Part shown: positions 49,981 to 62,430 of the stretch, in pieces
Numbering within the stretch: position 1 is the stretch's first letter
Layout: the number at the start of each line of letters is the position of its first letter
Source of the DNA: Larimichthys crocea
Taxonomy: Eukaryota; Chordata; Actinopteri; Sciaenidae
Length of the DNA: 64,000 nt
Direction of reading: 5' to 3'
NCBI RefSeq assembly: GCF_000972845.2
Contig: NC_040033.1
Span: 6,346,726-6,410,725, forward strand
Made by a program: the position numbers and the translations under genes
Notes under the pieces: generated by a model
Told to the model about the DNA's origin: nothing
The model's database searches: none
What the model saw: only the letters and a program-made list of their open reading frames with translations

Positions 49981-51290
49981 TTCGCTCAACGAAAGACAAG
50001 TATTTTGGGGTGTAATAAGGTACTTGGTCTCTAAATAAGTGTATTTTTGTTACAAGCCCTCCTGTCTGCATTAAGACCAAAGCCTGCTGAGAATATCCCT
50101 CTTTTGTTTTGATGTGTCGACAGAACTATGCTGCAACTGTATCGTGTGTATTTGCACATCTAACGCAATTAAGGACGGTTTGAAAAGAATTTTAATTGAA
50201 CCTTCATAACACTGAATAAACACTGTCAGACCATTTTTTTACATGGCGGCTGTGTTGACATTGCTTTTTTTCCCCCCCTGAATAAACATGTTCTCTAATT
50301 TATTGCCAAGAAATGTAGAATTCTTGAGAGGGAGACTTTCATGCCAATCGCATGTAATAATTTCCAGCCTGCGCAACAGCAAAATAATAAACAAAAATAG
50401 ATCACAATTCCTACAAAGACACATCTGATGTTTTGAGCCTTTTTGAGAATGTTTTTCTTCTCTCCCAAACGCCTGTTAGGATTATTTTATGTTTGATAGG
50501 ATGGATTTTGCATTCAATTTGTGTTTAAATGCTCAAAAAACAATAGAGCACTGCTATACTCCCTGTGGGATACTTCACTGCCCACATCTAACCGTCTCTC
50601 TGTTTGGCATATTCGGCTGATAATCACTGCATAGTAATAACCCTGTCAGATGAACCTGACATAATGTTTTATTGGATGATACACTGAAATGTCAGGAGCG
50701 AGGTAATAAATGTATTCCAATATGCAATGCATGTTTTTCCTTTTTTTGTGTGTGTGTGTCTACGACCCTTGTGAAAAGAAAGGTTAATTGTCACCTCGGT
50801 GAACCAGTCAGAGATGGTTAAGTTGGCCAAACACGCCCACGGCAGAACCTTCCCCAAGGCTGAGTGTGAATTAAAAGAAAGAAAAACAACAACAAAAAGC
50901 TGTGGGAGAGAGCAGATATAACTTTGTTTGTTACACGGGTTTTGTGACTCTTCGCTCAGAGGCTACTTACTTTTTCCTCCTCCTACATAAATGCAGGAAG
51001 ATGGAAGGTAAAACAGGTTGGACCCTCCTCTATAACTGACCACTGTGGGGAAGACATGACGGTTATACTTTACATCTGCAAAGACATATTTTATATTATC
51101 ACAGTTATAAGTTTACTTACTGTTTCTCATTAACTGTTTATGCACTAGCTCCCACTTATGGGTGCCTACAGGAGGGCAAATACATGAATAAACGTTTATG
51201 TCTTACATAATATTAGAACTAGATTATACTATAAAGATTGTTTCTATACTCTTAGACTGTTGCTAAGGTTTTACTGACATAGGTATACTT
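49981..51290. other. Non-coding stretch
   Basis: No exon or repeat was recognised except a (TG)n run at 50746-50759. Confidence 0.5.
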
Positions 51291-51673
51291 AAAAAGATCC
51301 AGTGTGTAAGATTTAGGACGATCTATTAACAGGAATGGAATACATAATTCATTAGCATGTTTCAATTAATGTATAATCACCTGAAAATAAGTACCATTGT
51401 GTTTTTGTTGTCTTAAAATGAACCCTTTATATCTACAGTGAGAGCAGGTCCTCTTCCATAGAGTCCGCCATGTTGAACCACCATTTTTCTACAGTAGCCT
51501 AGAGCAGACAAACCAAACACTGATCTAGGTATGGCCCTTTATTGTGACTTTGGAAGCCAGTTTTTCCTACATTTTTGGAAAGAAGAAGGTGAGACATGGG
51601 AGAGTATGAATTTGGTTGCAATCTGGAACTTCACTGTAGGGTGTCACTAAATCATATACACTGGACGTTTAAA
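51291..51673 (+). mobile_element. Family E inverted-repeat element, copy 2
   Basis: 'agatccagtgtgtaagattt', 'ggaatggaatacataattca', 'gtataatcacctgaaaataa', 'gtgtttttgttgtctt', 'ctctaccata'-like and 'gagtccgccatgttgaacca', 'ttctacagtagcctagagca', 'gacaaaccaaacactgatct', and the right end 'tatacactggacgttta'. It retains a central part ('gtcctcttccatagagtccg') that copy 1 lacks. It is the longest of the three copies here. Confidence 0.85.
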
Positions 51674-51899
51674 GACATTGAGATACTAAAATAATTACTA
51701 AATGTTGACCTCCTTGAGCCCCAGGGTGCCCATTTAGGGGACTAACCTTAACCCTTAATCCTAAAAAAAGAGGCTGGGGCTTCAGAGGTTAAGTTGAGGT
51801 GAGACAAACCACTTTAGAAACACCGTCCATAGTAAGCGACTAACTATATCTTTTGGCCATGCCCTTTACAACGACCCATACGCATGAGATGAAAATAAA
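51674..51899. other. Non-coding, nothing recognised
   Basis: Short unique-looking spacer between two repeats. Confidence 0.5.
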
Positions 51900-52345
51900 T
51901 GTGTTTTATGATGTGATAATGCCATGGTGTTGGTGCTTTGTTAAGGTTACGGAAACATTGTGATTCAGATTAAAATGGCTACTCTCCTAATGTTAGGAGG
52001 CCTTCGTCGTCATGGTTAAAATGTAAACATGTAATTAAGGTTAGAGAACTTTGGAGGTCACGCTGAAAACATACCCACGTTGGATTTCTGTTGGAAATGG
52101 GAAACAAACTCCAGTCCAGTGTTTTGTTGACCCATCCATCATCGCCGACCTCCTCCCTACCCTCCTTTGTCGCTCCATAATAGCGTCACCTGACTTCCTC
52201 CTTTGCTCCCCATCGTTATTTTGACAGCCGCTACATGCCTTTTCCACTTTAACGTAAAAGCATATGTCATCTTCTGGCAATGGCTGATGAAACGACTGAT
52301 GCTGTGCTGTGGGATGCCGTCTCAAACAGTAAAGCGGAGGTCGGC
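51900..52345. repeat. Probable interspersed repeat (single copy here)
   Basis: 'gttaaggttacggaaacatt', 'ggaggtcacgctgaaaacat', 'acccacgttggatttctgtt', 'gggaaacaaactccagtcca', 'gacttcctcctttgctcccc' and 'gacagccgctacatgccttt' followed by 'tccactttaacgtaaaa' reproduce a repeat I know from perch-like fishes. The 105-codon minus-strand frame at 52041-52358 is therefore repeat sequence, not a gene. The class is unknown and no second copy is present. Confidence 0.5.
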
Positions 52346-55300
52346 AAGGCAAGTACATTGTTTACTGAGCTGGTAAAGTATGGGTTTTATGAGTAGAAAT
52401 GATATACAGTGTGTATATACATACACTATTCTAGGCATGCCATAACCTCCACTTAGAGCCTGTACTGTATATCACAGTAACAATAAACCGGCTCCCAAAT
52501 CAGGTTTGCTTAGCTTAGATTACTGAATGTTACTTCAGGTCAACATGACACCAAAATACATGGACACAAAAACAAGAATAAAATCAAGAAATAGAAAATT
52601 ACCTGCTGTCTAAAGCTGAAAGTAGCTTTATGTTTTTGTTATCAGTCTGGCTGCCAGCGGCTGGAATTACTGCTCTCCCTCTGAGGCATGCTGCCTGAGG
52701 CAAATTAGGTCTCCAGGACAGTGTAATGGAACACAATAGACACAATGCATCCATCACTGCGAGCGCCTACTCCATATCCAAATTGCATTGCCTCGGCTAC
52801 AGTAACAGACACCTGTTGCTGAGGGCACTGGCCTGCCTTGCAGAGAGCTGTCACGAATGCTCAGCCTTTTAGGGTTGAAGTAAAAGCACCAAACAGGAAG
52901 CACCACCTTCACCTGAGGCTTACTGGGACGCCCAGTTTTCCAGCAGATGCTGCACTGCCCATGGTGGCGTTTTTTTTTTTTTTTTCTGTCCCAGTCAATT
53001 CTCTAAAAACTCTCAAGTGGCCAACAACTGGGGTACAAATTTCCTCAGGCTTTTCTAGTAGAGTATGTGTTTGCAAATTTAGCAAGGAGGTTCTAACACT
53101 GAGGATAATTTATTTTTGTACAGTAAAAAAAAGAGGGCAGTAATTTCAAAGGACAATATTGTCATCCATTTATCATCTGCACACCTGACTACTCTTGCCA
53201 GACCTTCCATTAATGTTAGCCTGAAGCTCACTTCTGTCAAGGATTTTATTGGATATTGAGCCTTAAAATTGTTTAGGTTTTAGAACCCTGCTGAGGGTTA
53301 TAATTACTAAGGCATCATCTCCATAGGAGGTAAATGGGAAGTAACTGAAGGTTAAATGTGTTTCGCCATGGCTGTTCTTCAGCTAAAAGCTAGGGATCAA
53401 CACTAAAAATAACCCAATTATTAAAAGATGAAGTTATTCACCACCGTCAACCCATTAAAAATCCTAAATCACTTCCCAACATGGCTGAGGGAATGTCAAC
53501 CCAACACATGCAACAAAAGACACTGAGGTCCTTTTAAAATGGAAAAGCCAGTGCCCGTCTCTCGGGATCAGCTGCCTCTGTTTTACATTATTCACAAGCT
53601 AATGGACGGACTTAGCCAGTCCCCTCCACTTAATGGCATCATATGTAAATATAATCTAAAACACTGAGCTCAGCACATCCCCAATGTAAACAACCTGGAT
53701 GGAATAAAGCCTGTCAAAACTATTATCAGCCGCAACAAAAAACCATATTGTTCCCAGTGTTTGCATTCATTAAAATGTTTCATATCAATGAACTTCCTGT
53801 CGCGGATATCAAATTCATCTACTGAAAAAAAGCTTCTGCTTACAGAGCGCATTCATTCGGAGCGGTGGATTATAATTTTGGATGGCTGAACCTTTCAGCA
53901 GTGAATGCTAATGACGTACACAGTGCATACGGTAAACAATGTAGGAAAGCTTCATTAAAAATGATCAAGATTCATGATTTTGATTAATTGTGTACAGTCC
54001 AGTAATAGACGGTGCGACTGCAGAACACTTGGAAACATAAACTGAACTCTCACCAATGAACGCTTTATACACTCTCAGCTTTTGAAGTTGCTACCGGCTT
54101 AAAAAGAGGCAAACTGTTACCTTATCAGACTTCAAGCAGGAGCACAGCAACATACTGTAGGCATCCCATCAGAGTCCGGTTTGGTTCAGATGATCCACTA
54201 CCTTCCCCAACCATGTATTCACGAAATCATGCTGAGTAGGTACAGCAAACCAAACAATGAAATAAAGAACGGCTGGAAATCTTCATACGGCTGCAGACTG
54301 GGATGTTGCTCCACAGTGGGGATTAGCAGTACTAGCAACTCTTTGGCATTACAGGAATCATTTGTCTCAGTGTTAACATAAGGGATAAACAGAGGCTTAA
54401 ACAAGGTGAATCTAACACATAACAGTAATATATATGCACTGAACGATGCCTGGCTTTACTACCTGTACGCTCAGGGTAATTCAAACTCGTCTGTACAGGT
54501 GGGTCCCCATTGGTGAAACGCACAACAATCCTTCTCTACAGCTTGATTCAATGCGAGTGGTACTTATTGCTGCTATGTCCTTGTGGCTTTGCATAAAACT
54601 GTCAGCTAAAGACTAAATGTACATGTAAATGTGAATATATTAGAACACCTGAAATGACCCATTGGTAGTAGGTGACGTCAAAGCTCGCTGTGTTTGGCTG
54701 TGATGTGGTCAACGAGCAACAATAGGCGGCATTACTCCCCTTTTCATCTGACTGTCAGGCGATACCTGATGTGAATGGGTTTTAGGCAAGAAGTCAAACA
54801 ATATTAAACTAGAGTGACTCCAGTCTGGACGACATGTAACATAGATCTCACTGTGATATTCTTTCAAGTGAAGTAGATTTCCTGAGAGTTCCTGCACTCA
54901 AAGCACCCACAGTCTACTCCCATCCTTAAACTTTATAAAACTCCTGTATGTCCTCACAATAACAGCCTGTCTTCTTCTTCTGGGGGCTGTTGCAAAACAA
55001 CAGTTCACACCCACATACTGTATAACTACAGAAATGTAATGGTCAATAAACAAGCTGTTAAATTTAAATATCTTACATGAAATAATAAGATACAATATTA
55101 AGATACAATAGTGCATCATTAATGGGAAAACAATAAAAGGTATTATGTTGCAACACATTTTCATACTTCAATAGAGTTGTATTTGGCTTCATGGATCTTC
55201 TCCCAGCATGTTTAAAGAACCAGCGTGTGCAAACACGACTGACTGGCTCCAAGCACACAAACCTGAAAAATGCATATTACCTTATTGTAATGACTACATA

Positions 55301-55929
55301 GCAAACACAGGCCTAACGTTTCTTATATTACATGAATATACAGTGTATACCAAAATAGTATGACTTCATGAATACTAATGCATGTGGAGGCTGAAGTACT
55401 GGGTAGATTTAGATTGCAGGCAGTGCTGGCAGGGCTATATAATAGAGTAAGGTAGAAATTGTACAGTATTGGATTGATGGACATCTAGACTGACAGAACG
55501 ACTGCAAAGATGTTTTCCATCCATCGCAGGGATGATTGTCTGCTGGATGACAATCACGTACACAGTGCGCATCTATTTTCTAAAATATGACAAGAAAGGT
55601 ATCAAAAGGAAAAAGTATCTACAAAATTCTTCTAAATTCCCAAAACCAAACTGGAGATACGTGTGAGAAATTTCCCTCTGTGCACCTGAGAAAAGATCCA
55701 GCTCTTGCCCCGCGAGAACCCTTTGATGGAATATAATGTGTTTCAGTCAGTGCACTTTGACACTGACGTAAAATGACACCTTTCTTCCCTTCACTTTGGT
55801 CTCACATAACTTAGAAGATTTACCGAAGAGAGCAGCAACGAGATGAAATGAAACTAGCAGCTTTCCATCTGCATTACGGTCTTACGGTGTCACATTCTAT
55901 CTGAAAGAAATCTGAAGGAGATATGAAAT
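52346..55929. other. Repeat-poor non-coding stretch
   Basis: About 3.6 kb without a recognised exon or interspersed repeat. A T-run lies at 52970-52985. Frames at 52838-53143 and 54898-55164 show neither domain nor codon preference. Confidence 0.5.
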
Positions 55930-56230
55930 GTGAAATGTCTCTACAAGTATTGGACGGATTTAATTGAAATTTGCTACAGACATTAATTTCCTTCCCGTCA
56001 GGATGAATTGTATTCATTTTGGTGATATGACTTTTCTACGAGCATCAAAAGTTTCGTTTGTCCAACACTTTTTTGATTTATGACCAAATTCCTGCAGAAC
56101 TAATCATGTGCACATCGGCTTTTAGCTTTGCTTGGGGCTAGTTAGAACATGTTACACACTAAACCTGCTAAACATGGGCAGGTTAGCAGGTGTAAGCATG
56201 TCTGTCTAACACCACTGAGCATGGCTGTGA
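55930..56230 (-). repeat. Family D, copy 5 (inverted)
   Basis: On the plus strand: 'aagtattggacggatttaat', 'tgaaatttgctacagacatt', 'gtcaggatgaattgtattca', 'gaccaaattcctgcagaact', 'cacactaaacctgctaaaca', and 'ctgagcatggctgtgact'. Read in reverse these are the left-hand blocks of the family as in copy 1 (395-690). Confidence 0.7.
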
Positions 56231-57664
56231 CTTTTTTTGTACAAATCTAAGTCATAAAACTGTTTTGTAGACCTCGAGATTCAGTTAACAGTCTTCATAA
56301 AACATTTAAAACCTCTTAAAATGCAAGTGCTCTGCTTGTTTGTGCCAATTCTTAAATATCTTAGTTGTGCCTCGCTTCACTCTGCTTGGCACCAGGCATC
56401 AAACTCGTGTGTGTTTTTTGGCATCGGTGCTGAAGCGCACAGATTTTCCCCGGCGCTGTCCTGACGTTGAGCATTGTGAGTAACAGTGGGAAACACAACC
56501 AAAGTCGTACCTAAAGAACACACGAGGCATTCACTGTGACTTTGAATTATAGCTTCTCCCTTCTGTCAGCTCCTGTCTTGACAACTCTCCTTTGAAGTGG
56601 AACTTTCTTAAAATCTCCCTGGTTTACAGCGCATACCATTTCAGACATAATTGCAAGGAGCCGAGTTCGGAACCACAACACATTTTTTGAGTCATTTTTA
56701 TGTGCGAGCTTGCATTTCCGGTGAACCAAATAGGATGAAAAGAATATTTCTGGTACATTGGTTTGCTAATGAATCTTTAATGGGAATTATATTTGCAGCA
56801 AATAACTGTACTCAGACACACTATTTGCTGCAAATAAACTGCGCCGGGTGGTTTCCACACATTCAGACGGAACAAAAGAAAGGCTGTTACAGACACATCA
56901 CTGGGTCCCTCTCATCTAATGCACAGCGATTCATCACACTGAGTAATATGATACTCGCTCATTTGCATATTTGATGCTAATGTGGTGTTTGTTTACGGTA
57001 ATGAGCACTTGTAATTGGTTTTTAATTCGTCGTACAAGAAATGGGCTGCTGGTAGAAAAGGTTTTTGTAGTGTTTATGTCAGGGAAGGCATCAATTTTAA
57101 TGTCAGTGTATCCCGTGCGCTGAAAGGTGTCTCTTGTTTCCAGCGAGCCGCCCCCCGAACTAATCTGATTCCAACAAATGCAATACCTCTTTAAAGAGCT
57201 GTTTAGGGTTGTCTGTGACTCGGTTCAATCAGATCGAATTGTTCAGCTCTCACTTTAAGTATCTCCCACTTTGTGTTACAATTCATGCATCATTTGTATG
57301 TACAATTAATCCTCCTGTGCCGCTCAATCGATGTAGCGACACAGCTTCCAGCGGCTGTTAGATGAATATCTCTCACCCCTCCCCTCCTCGCCTACCACTG
57401 GAGAGATTCTGCAACATCAATGGAAGGCGACCAGGAGAGCCACATTGAGCCATGTAAATGAAAGCATCGGCTCCAGCTCCTTTAGTCACAAAATAAAATT
57501 GTATTTAGACCTACTGGGACAATTTAGACTGATAACCAAAATTAGTTTCCATTGATGGTGAGAAGACGTGCCACAATCTCATGTTTGAGAGAATGAACAT
57601 TTGGATTCTCATTTAGTTTCTGTTATGTGATCCCAATTTTAATTGCTAACAGAATTAAAGCAGC
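56231..57664. other. Non-coding stretch
   Basis: No exon or repeat was recognised. The 107-codon frame at 56651-56974 has no domain. Confidence 0.5.
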
Positions 57665-57810
57665 AGTTTGACATTTTGAGAAACCATGTGCAGCGGCTAT
57701 ATTCAGTCGTTTTTCATTAATTGATTGAGAATAAAGGTTGGTAAATTTTGGAAATACACTTATTCACACTCTTGTCCGTGTGAAGGCAAATCTGAGGTTT
57801 CTTTCAAAAT
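57665..57810 (+). repeat. Family C, copy 5, left part
   Basis: The outer end 'agtttgaca' (57665-57673) is the exact reverse complement of 'tgtcaaact' at 58489-58497. It is followed by 'attttgag', about 60 unfamiliar bases, then 'ttttggaaatacacttattc' and 'acactcttg', the next family block. A family B element begins at 57811 and the C element resumes near 58170. Confidence 0.7.
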
Positions 57811-58140
57811 ACATTAAATATGTTGGAAAATAGTTGCTGAAAACATGTGAAAAGACTTTAAACCATATATCACTGAAACGTGGAGTTAGAGGTTAACAGT
57901 CCAGGATTTTGTGGGCGGTCCTTAAAGGGTGGCTCGATGACACGCTGAGGCCACCCTGAGCATAGAGATAGAGATGAATTCATCTCGCTTTCTGAATTTA
58001 GCTGACACGTTTCAGTGTCAAAGACACGCCTCCACAGTCCTGGAGCTGAGAATACTGCTCATTTTCAACTGATTTTCACACCTAATTTCATAAACGTAGA
58101 TACTTTTAATCATTCAAATTCTGGGTGGTTGGTCAAACAT
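57811..58140 (-). repeat. Family B, copy 2, nested in family C
   Basis: The reverse complement matches 14981-15370 in order and over nearly full length. Plus-strand landmarks are 'atatatcactgaaacgtgga', 'gttagaggttaacagtcc', 'gacacgctgaggccaccctg', 'agatagagatgaattcatct', 'gctgacacgtttcagtgtca', 'ggcgtg'-type complement 'cacgcctccacagtcctgg', 'tttcataaacgta' and 'aatcattcaaattctgggtg'. Family C sequence lies on both sides. Confidence 0.85.
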
Positions 58141-58497
58141 AGAACACACATCTATCCATACTTTACACCGACTTTAAATAAGAAGACTGATATTACTCTC
58201 ATAACTTCTAACATGAAGATTATCTAAACATAAAGACTGGAACCAGGGGGAAACATTTGGCCTAAAGCTCACTAATTGGCTTGTTTATCTTGCGTGTAAA
58301 AATGCCAAGTTGTGATTGTACGGGTTGTTACATGCCAGACTATTTCTCAGCCAGGAGCAGTGTCCAGTCTTTATGCTATGCTAACCAGCTGCCAGCAATA
58401 GATTTATATTTCATGGTAAATTAAAGGAGTAATATCACTCTCTTCATCTAACTCTTAACAAGAAAGTGATTAACCTCATGTCATGAAGTGTCAAACT
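58141..58497 (+). repeat. Family C, copy 5, right part
   Basis: After a short worn stretch it reads 'agaagactgatattactctc', 'acatgaagattatct', 'cataaagactggaaccaggg', 'taaagctcactaattggctt', 'gccagactatttctcagcca', 'ggagcagtgtccagtcttta' and 'tgctatgctaaccagctgcc'. It then reads the right terminal blocks 'gtaatatcactctcttcatc', 'taactcttaacaagaaagtg' and 'tgtcaaact'. The core is palindromic: 'cataaagactgga' and 'tccagtctttatg' are reverse complements. Confidence 0.8.
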
Positions 58498-60550
58498 ATT
58501 GCTTTCTTGAATCTTACGATGCATCATCTTTCTTTACGCTTTTCCTCACTTCTATCTGTATTTGTCCTTGGAGAACATGAAAGCTTTTCTACAAGTGTCT
58601 TTTCATTGTTTGCTGGTATTTTACATCCCATTCCTTTACCTGGAATTTTTATATAATTAAACTGCAAATGTTTAACAGTACAAACACCAGTTGCCTGCAG
58701 CTACAGCAGATTAGCACTTGAATGCAGCACGACAAGATGTAATTTTCTTGGAACTATATATTGTTGCAGTCCATGACTGGACACTTGAGGTCAAGGACTG
58801 CAGCTACAGCTAATACAATATATAAGAAATGTTCGCTGTATGCACAGTTCCTTTGTGAACTTTGTTGAGACCATTTCTTTTGACTACACTTGCAGAGTGC
58901 TAAACTACCAGCCAAAAAACTAGAAAATGTACCACAATCCTCTGCACCATCAAAGTCACCTTCCAAGGCTTTCCATTATCTCTCCTTATCCTTTTGACTT
59001 TCAGTTTCATTATGTCAACGTATCACAAACAAATCTCCTTTCCTCTGTCATTTTTATGTCATCCGTGCTTCCCTCAAAGCCGTATATCCCTTTAAAACTC
59101 TGAAAATCTTCTTTCGATATTGGAATCATCTTATTTAGAAAACCTTGCCATCTCTCATAATCCAGATTATATCTCCCGCAGACTCGGACACAAAAAGAGG
59201 CAACGCTTTTACCTCCCCTCTATTTTCCAGAGAACACAATGGTCTGAACTCCCATCCTCTTAACAAGAGTGAGCTGAAGCTCAGAGTGCAATATCAAATC
59301 AGCAGCTCTCACTCCCAGCTCATGTTGCCATGGCGATAATGGTAGAATCCATAGTCTCCTTTTTTGCCATGTTGGTAATTCGGTTATTGTAGCGTGAGAG
59401 ATAGCCCCCGTCAGTGGTACAGCCAGGGCTGCAGAGACCACAATGAAACGTGGGGAATTAAATTCTAATGATAAATGTGTCCGCTCACTACATTCAGCGT
59501 GATTGAAAGATACAGAGGGAGTGAGGAAGTGTAAATGGACGGGGGCTTAGGAATAACACATTTAAAAACTCGATAAATCACCTTCATATCTTCTCATTAT
59601 CTACACTCATGTCACATTCACTGCAAAAACTCACACCTCTTTACCACGAACATTTACAGGAGATATGGTTTGAAATCCACAGACTACACTCAACTGAAAA
59701 CTGTAAAAACGTTGAAGTTACTTATCAATATCCTGCAAGTATTATTGTTTTTTTCAATGTGTTCACTGAGCACAGAAAAAGAAAACAAAGGTAACACAAC
59801 TGATGGATGTTTATGATGTGGGGAATACTATTTTCCAATCACACTCAAATACCCTCTAACACTGAGTGCATATAATCTAATTTTACCCCAATTATAGCTA
59901 ATTAGCTACCTGTATCTAATTACAGTAACTTAATGAGCGAGATCATAATAAACACCACCTGATAAATAAATGCATGCAGAAGACTCCATGAAATCTCCAT
60001 CTCTTAACATATCATAAAGGTCTTCACGTAGGAGGTTTGCAATGGTCTTTAACTCTTAAATCATTTTTCCCCAGCAGTAATCATGTTGCTTCATGATTTA
60101 TAGTTGCATGATAATCTTTTGTTTAAAAACAATAACTGCAGCATGAAAAATAAATCTGCAGTTATGTGTGCAAGAAAATGCAAAGTGCAAAGAGATGAAA
60201 TAAATGTTTCGAAAAGGGAAGAAATTCTCGGGAGGTTCGGATCCTCCTGATAATTCATCTGCAGTGGGGTTAATGGAGAAATCATATTATCTTTTATTGC
60301 AACATTAATCAAATCTAACTTGAGTGGATTTGTTGCTGTAGCCACAGTTTTGCTATTCATATAAATGAAAACAATTTTTAAACTCTAGTTAGAGAAATTA
60401 AAAATACATTTTCCAAGCCCTGACGCTGTGACCCTGATCATTTATCTCCGGCTAAATATCACAACTCCTTCTCTCTTTGCTTTTCCTGTAAGACATCCAA
60501 GTATTTTTGATTACGCTGTTTTAAACTCTGCACAGAGAGGCATGTAACCA
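58498..60550. other. Non-coding stretch
   Basis: About 2 kb without a recognised exon or repeat. Frames here are short and lack domains. Confidence 0.5.
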
Positions 60551-60640
60551 CCCCAATCAAATGTAATTTGGGGTGCCATTTAACCCACTCGTCGTATAAA
60601 AGTGCACTGAGAGTAGCCAGCAGAGCAGTGAGACTTTGTT
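60551..60640 (+). promoter_or_regulatory. Core-promoter-like segment (CCAAT + TATA)
   Basis: A CCAAT word (60553-60557) lies about 40 bases before TATAAAA (60595-60601). This is followed after some 25-30 bases by 'agcagagcagtgagac', a plausible start region. The spacing is that expected of a TATA promoter. A possible short first exon would end at 'aaaag|gtaaaa' near 60682, but that point lies inside the family F repeat and no coding sequence was found downstream, so this may be coincidence. Confidence 0.25.
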
Positions 60641-60670
60641 GTCTTGTTTTTGGATTTCAGCTTGAAGAAG

Positions 60671-60893
60671 CAGCATCAAAAGGTAAAAAGTACTCATTAT
60701 GCAGAAAGATTGTCCCCGTCAGTGTTTTACGATTATAAATGATGTTTCTGTAGTATTATTATTACTGCTGCATTAGTGTGTGTGTTGCATTTTACTACTG
60801 TAGATGTTTAAGGTTGAGCTCGACTACTTTATACACAGTTGGGTAGTTTAATCTACAGCAATGCATCTTATTCTACAAGATCATCATACTGTT
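60671..60893 (+). repeat. Interspersed repeat family F, copy 2 (fragment)
   Basis: 'atcaaaaggtaaaaagtact' and 'cattatgcag', 'agtattattattactgctgc', 'attagtgtgtgtgttgcatt', 'ttactactgtagatg', 'gactactttatacacagttg' and 'ggtagtttaatctacagcaa' followed by 'tgcatcttatt'. The order is that of the internal part of the family. Both ends are missing. The copy at 62.1 kb shares 'tatcaaaagtaaaagta'. Confidence 0.75.
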
Positions 60894-61716
60894 TGCCCAG
60901 AGAGAACCACGTATCTCTAAGAGGTCAGGAACACAGCACTGTTTTCAGCTTTGTGACGATGAATTATTCAGCTACAGACATTAAAATAACTTTCTTTGGT
61001 TTAAGAGATAGGAGACTTTGCTCCAGTCGTAAAGTAACACCATAATCCTTCAGTTTATCAGAAACATTCAAATTCATTTGGAGAAGTCATAATCTGAAAA
61101 GTCTGTAGTACCTAAAGCTGCCAGACATGCAATGGAGTAAATGACATAAATTTGCACTTAGCATTTGAGTAAAGAAATGTACTTATTTGCATTCCCAATT
61201 CCAAATAACTAATTTAACCCTTTTTAATCCTGTCCCTGAACTAACAGTGCAGGTGAGGGTGTGTGGAGGTGAACAGCTTCACTTTCACCCAAAAATATGT
61301 CTCATTACAGGAGGACCAAGATGCCCTAACTTCTGTTTTACCACAAGTGTAGTTTGGGATATGCCACATAATAATCATTCATCAGTTTGTGGGTGATGTA
61401 GTGATATTTCATCCTTTACAAGAACCCAGCAATGTTAAGTGTTGAACTGCATGTTCTCCTGGCCACCGCGCCATATGGGACGAGGAGCCCAAGCAGAGGA
61501 CCATATGCTCGGCAAAACGAGGAATGCTCATAAATGTTCAATGTGCAAATGCGAGAGTTTGAATTTAAAATAAAGCCAGTGCCATGGGAGCTCCGCAACT
61601 GTGTCTTTTTTTTTGTACATTTGCAGAATTACAACTTGACTTCACTTGTATCGGCTGCCAAAAAGGTGAGAATGGTTAATCCTGCAGTGACGAGTGAATT
61701 CACTGTAACGCCCTGA
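60894..61716. other. Non-coding, no confident feature
   Basis: No exon was recognised. Segments near 60.9-61.05 kb have repeat-like wording, but no second copy is available to support a call. Confidence 0.45.
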
Positions 61717-61994
61717 GGCCGGCATTATGATGGGCCCCCTAGGAGAACAAACCACAGCTCTAAGTCCTTCATTCCTTCCGCTATCAGGTTACTAAAAGCA
61801 GACAGTAGTGTTTTTAAATGACTGTTACATTCTTCTATTTTTGTTTTATAACAGAAAGTTTTATTTTCTTTACTGCTACTTGTTGTTGCATTCCCGACTT
61901 GTGCGTTAATCTCTTGCCTCCGACATATGGAATGGGGAAGTTTCAAATGAATCGCCCTTCTTGGGATCAATAAATTTGTCTGAATCTGAATCTC
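61717..61994 (+). mobile_element. 5'-truncated non-LTR retrotransposon (LINE) 3' end
   Basis: A frame opening after the stop at 61714-61716 reads the residues SFIPSAIRLL (61765-61794) within a 35-codon fragment ending at TGA 61819-61821. This motif is what I associate with the extreme C-terminus of the reverse-transcriptase ORF in fish LINEs of the CR1/L2/Rex1 type. It is followed by about 170 bases of 3' UTR, an AATAAA (61969-61974) and a terminal tandem 'tctgaatctgaatc' (61980-61993), the microsatellite-like tail typical of such elements. Only the last part of the element is present, so it cannot move. The exact clade is inferred. Confidence 0.7.
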
Positions 61995-62093
61995 GGCCCA
62001 TGCTCTCTGAGGTAAGTGTACAGTACAGTTGGTCTGAACATGGGCAAGAACGGTCAGCATATTGTTCTGCTGACTTAGCCTTCATGTCAGAGC
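61995..62093. other. Short spacer
   Basis: Nothing recognised between the LINE end and family F. Confidence 0.5.
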
Positions 62094-62280
62094 AGCAGTG
62101 AAGGAAGTATTTTGTGAAGATTACTGTAAAAAAAATACTCCATTACAAAAGTTATGTATTGAAAATGTTATGTAAGAGTATTATGCACAAAATGTACTTG
62201 AAGTATCAAAAGTAAAAGTAGCCAATACACACAATATTTACTATTAGATAGTTACTGATGCATAAGCGTGAGTAGAATTC
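62094..62280 (+). repeat. Family F, copy 3, left part
   Basis: 'cagtgaaggaagtatttt', 'actgtaaaaaaaatactcca', 'ttacaaaagttatg', 'gcacaaaatgtacttgaagt' and 'atcaaaagtaaaagtagcc' are the family's terminal and subterminal words. The sequence passes into family E at about 62281, and a matching right end appears at 63199-63282. Confidence 0.75.
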
Positions 62281-62430
62281 GCCAGAAATGGAATATAACA
62301 GTTTTCATGAATGTATAAAATAAGAATCATCATGTTACTGTACTTACCATGTACCACAGACGCCACGGGTCCATGGTGCATCCGCCAGGTTGAACAGTTT
62401 GTTTCTACAGTAGCCCAGAAAGGACAAACT
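62281..62430 (+). repeat. Family E, copy 3 (fragment)
   Basis: 'gccagaaatggaatataaca', 'aaaataagaatcatcatgtt', then 'ccatggtgcatccgccaggt', 'tgaacagtttgtttctacag' and 'tagcccagaaaggacaaac'. This corresponds to the left and central parts of the copy at 51.3 kb. The left end and right third are missing. Confidence 0.7.

Noticed and set aside
52041..52358. 105-codon minus-strand frame
   Set aside because: It lies in a probable interspersed repeat whose wording I know from other fish sequences.
395..60000. Regularly recurring words suggestive of a CRISPR array
   Set aside because: The recurrences are dispersed repeat families at kilobase distances in a vertebrate genome, with no short repeat/spacer pattern.
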